Assembly (NCBI GenBank): GCA_946623295.1
Contig: CAMOQY010000111.1
Location: 1 to 5,505, forward strand
Direction of reading: 5' to 3'
From: an uncultured Lachnospiraceae bacterium
Lineage (GTDB): Bacteria; Bacillota; Clostridia; Lachnospirales; Lachnospiraceae
Length of the DNA stretch: 5,505 nucleotides
Notes under the pieces: generated by a model
Databases searched by the model: none
What the model was told of the DNA's origin: nothing
What the model saw: only the letters and a program-made list of their open reading frames with translations
Position numbers and translations under genes: made by a program
Shown: piece by piece, positions 4,982-5,505 of the stretch
Layout of the letters: each line of letters begins with the position of its first letter
How positions within the stretch are numbered: position 1 is the stretch's first letter

Positions 4982-5505
4982 ACATAACTATCGACGGGAT
5001 CTCTCTCTCGGTCAAAGAAGGGACGACCATCCTGAGCGCGGCAAAAAGCGCAAACATAGATATCCCGACTCTCTGTTACCTCAAGGAGATCAATGAGATC
5101 GCTGCCTGCCGTATCTGTCTCGTGGAGATAGAAGGGCTCGACGAGCTGGCGCCTGCCTGTACCACTATGGTAGAGGAAGGCATGGTGATCACCACCAGAA
5201 GTCCGAGGGTGCGCATGGCCCGCAGGGTCAATCTGCGTCTTATCCTCAGCCAGCACGAGACGAACTGCACCCACTGTACCCGCAGCGGCAACTGTAAGCT
5301 CCAGAAGCTTGCAAACGATTACAATTTCATCGGCGAGCACTATCAGAGGGAATATCCCAATACCGAGGATTACGGCTCACCGCTTTTCAAGAAGGACAAC
5401 CGCTGCATCAAGTGCATGCGCTGTATCAATATCTGCTCTGAGATGCAGACCGTGAATGTCTGGGATCTCATCGGGACAGGGTCGCACACCAGAGTCGGTA
5501 TAAGC
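4975..5505 (+). CDS. [FeFe]-hydrogenase large subunit, N-terminal part (3' truncated), probably group A2
   Basis: The first 177 residues are present and the reading frame is open to the window end. They show the electron-relay part of a clostridial-type [FeFe] hydrogenase. Cys34, Cys45, Cys48 and Cys62 form the plant-type 2Fe-2S site. His94, Cys98, Cys101 and Cys107 form the His-ligated 4Fe-4S site, in essentially the same numbering as in Clostridium pasteurianum CpI. Cys144, 147, 150 and 154 (CIKCMRCINIC) form the first half of the two-cluster ferredoxin domain. The H-cluster catalytic domain would lie beyond base 5505, so hydrogenase activity is inferred. NAD-linked formate dehydrogenase and NuoG share this N-terminal layout and remain alternatives. 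The following VWDLIGTGSHTRVGIS (about 162-177) and the GltD-like neighbour favour a glutamate synthase-linked [FeFe] hydrogenase. The enzyme would act in the cytoplasm, producing or consuming H2 with electrons exchanged through the overlapping flavoprotein. Confidence 0.8.
   Translation, partial: MVNITIDGISLSVKEGTTILSAAKSANIDIPTLCYLKEINEIAACRICLVEIEGLDELAPACTTMVEEGMVITTRSPRVRMARRVNLRLILSQHETNCTHCTRSGNCKLQKLANDYNFIGEHYQREYPNTEDYGSPLFKKDNRCIKCMRCINICSEMQTVNVWDLIGTGSHTRVGIS

Noticed and set aside
1..5505. CRISPR arrays, tRNA or rRNA genes, insertion sequences or long repeats.
   Set aside because: No repeated spacing, cloverleaf, transposase motif or terminal repeats were seen; nearly all of the window is accounted for by coding sequence.

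Overview
The window looks like chromosomal DNA from an anaerobic, fermentative member of the Bacillota, most likely class Clostridia (Oscillospirales or Lachnospirales-like). The basis is strong AGGAGG-type ribosome sites, a Gram-positive-style lipoprotein (LAGC lipobox followed by a Ser/Thr/Glu-rich tether), a Clostridia-type ABC-2 permease, and an iron-sulfur/flavin gene pair typical of hydrogen-metabolising anaerobes. G+C is moderate, about half by eye. The genus cannot be fixed from the sequence alone. Every credible gene is on the + strand.

Layout. (1) Bases 1-1899 hold an ABC exporter-type pair: the C-terminal third of an ATPase (cut by the window start) and, 14 bases later, a 535-residue polytopic permease. 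(2) Bases 1900-2007 are a compact regulatory region: a sigma-A-like promoter (TTGACC, 17-base spacer, TAATAT), an 18-base inverted repeat exactly at the expected start site, a GC-rich hairpin and a strong ribosome site. The inverted repeat, TCGTTA-N6-TAACGA, matches 11 of the 14 fixed positions of the clostridial Rex operator consensus TTGTTAANNNNTTAACAA (recalled, not looked up). (3) Bases 2008-3078 encode a substrate-binding lipoprotein of the NMT1/TauA-like kind, with no cognate importer genes in view. (4) Bases 3149-4981 (TTG start) encode a 610-residue fusion of a NuoF C-terminal 4Fe-4S domain to a GltD/NfnB-like NAD(P)H:FAD oxidoreductase. (5) From 4975 to beyond the window end lies a gene whose 177 visible residues carry the 2Fe-2S, His/Cys3 4Fe-4S and first ferredoxin-like cluster motifs of a [FeFe]-hydrogenase large subunit. 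It overlaps the previous gene by 7 bases.

How the genes may work together. The last two genes look like one redox complex: a GltD-like flavoprotein exchanging electrons between a pyridine nucleotide and the iron-sulfur chain of a hydrogenase. This fits the 'glutamate synthase-linked' (group A2) [FeFe] hydrogenases, whose physiological role is poorly defined. The flavoprotein has kept the NuoF cluster domain but lost the NuoF FMN/NADH domain, and no glutamate synthase large subunit is visible. If the Rex-like operator is real, the lipoprotein-flavoprotein-hydrogenase unit would be repressed according to the NADH/NAD+ ratio, which suits a hydrogenase acting as an electron outlet. The lipoprotein's place in such an operon is unexplained and is the most intriguing link to test.
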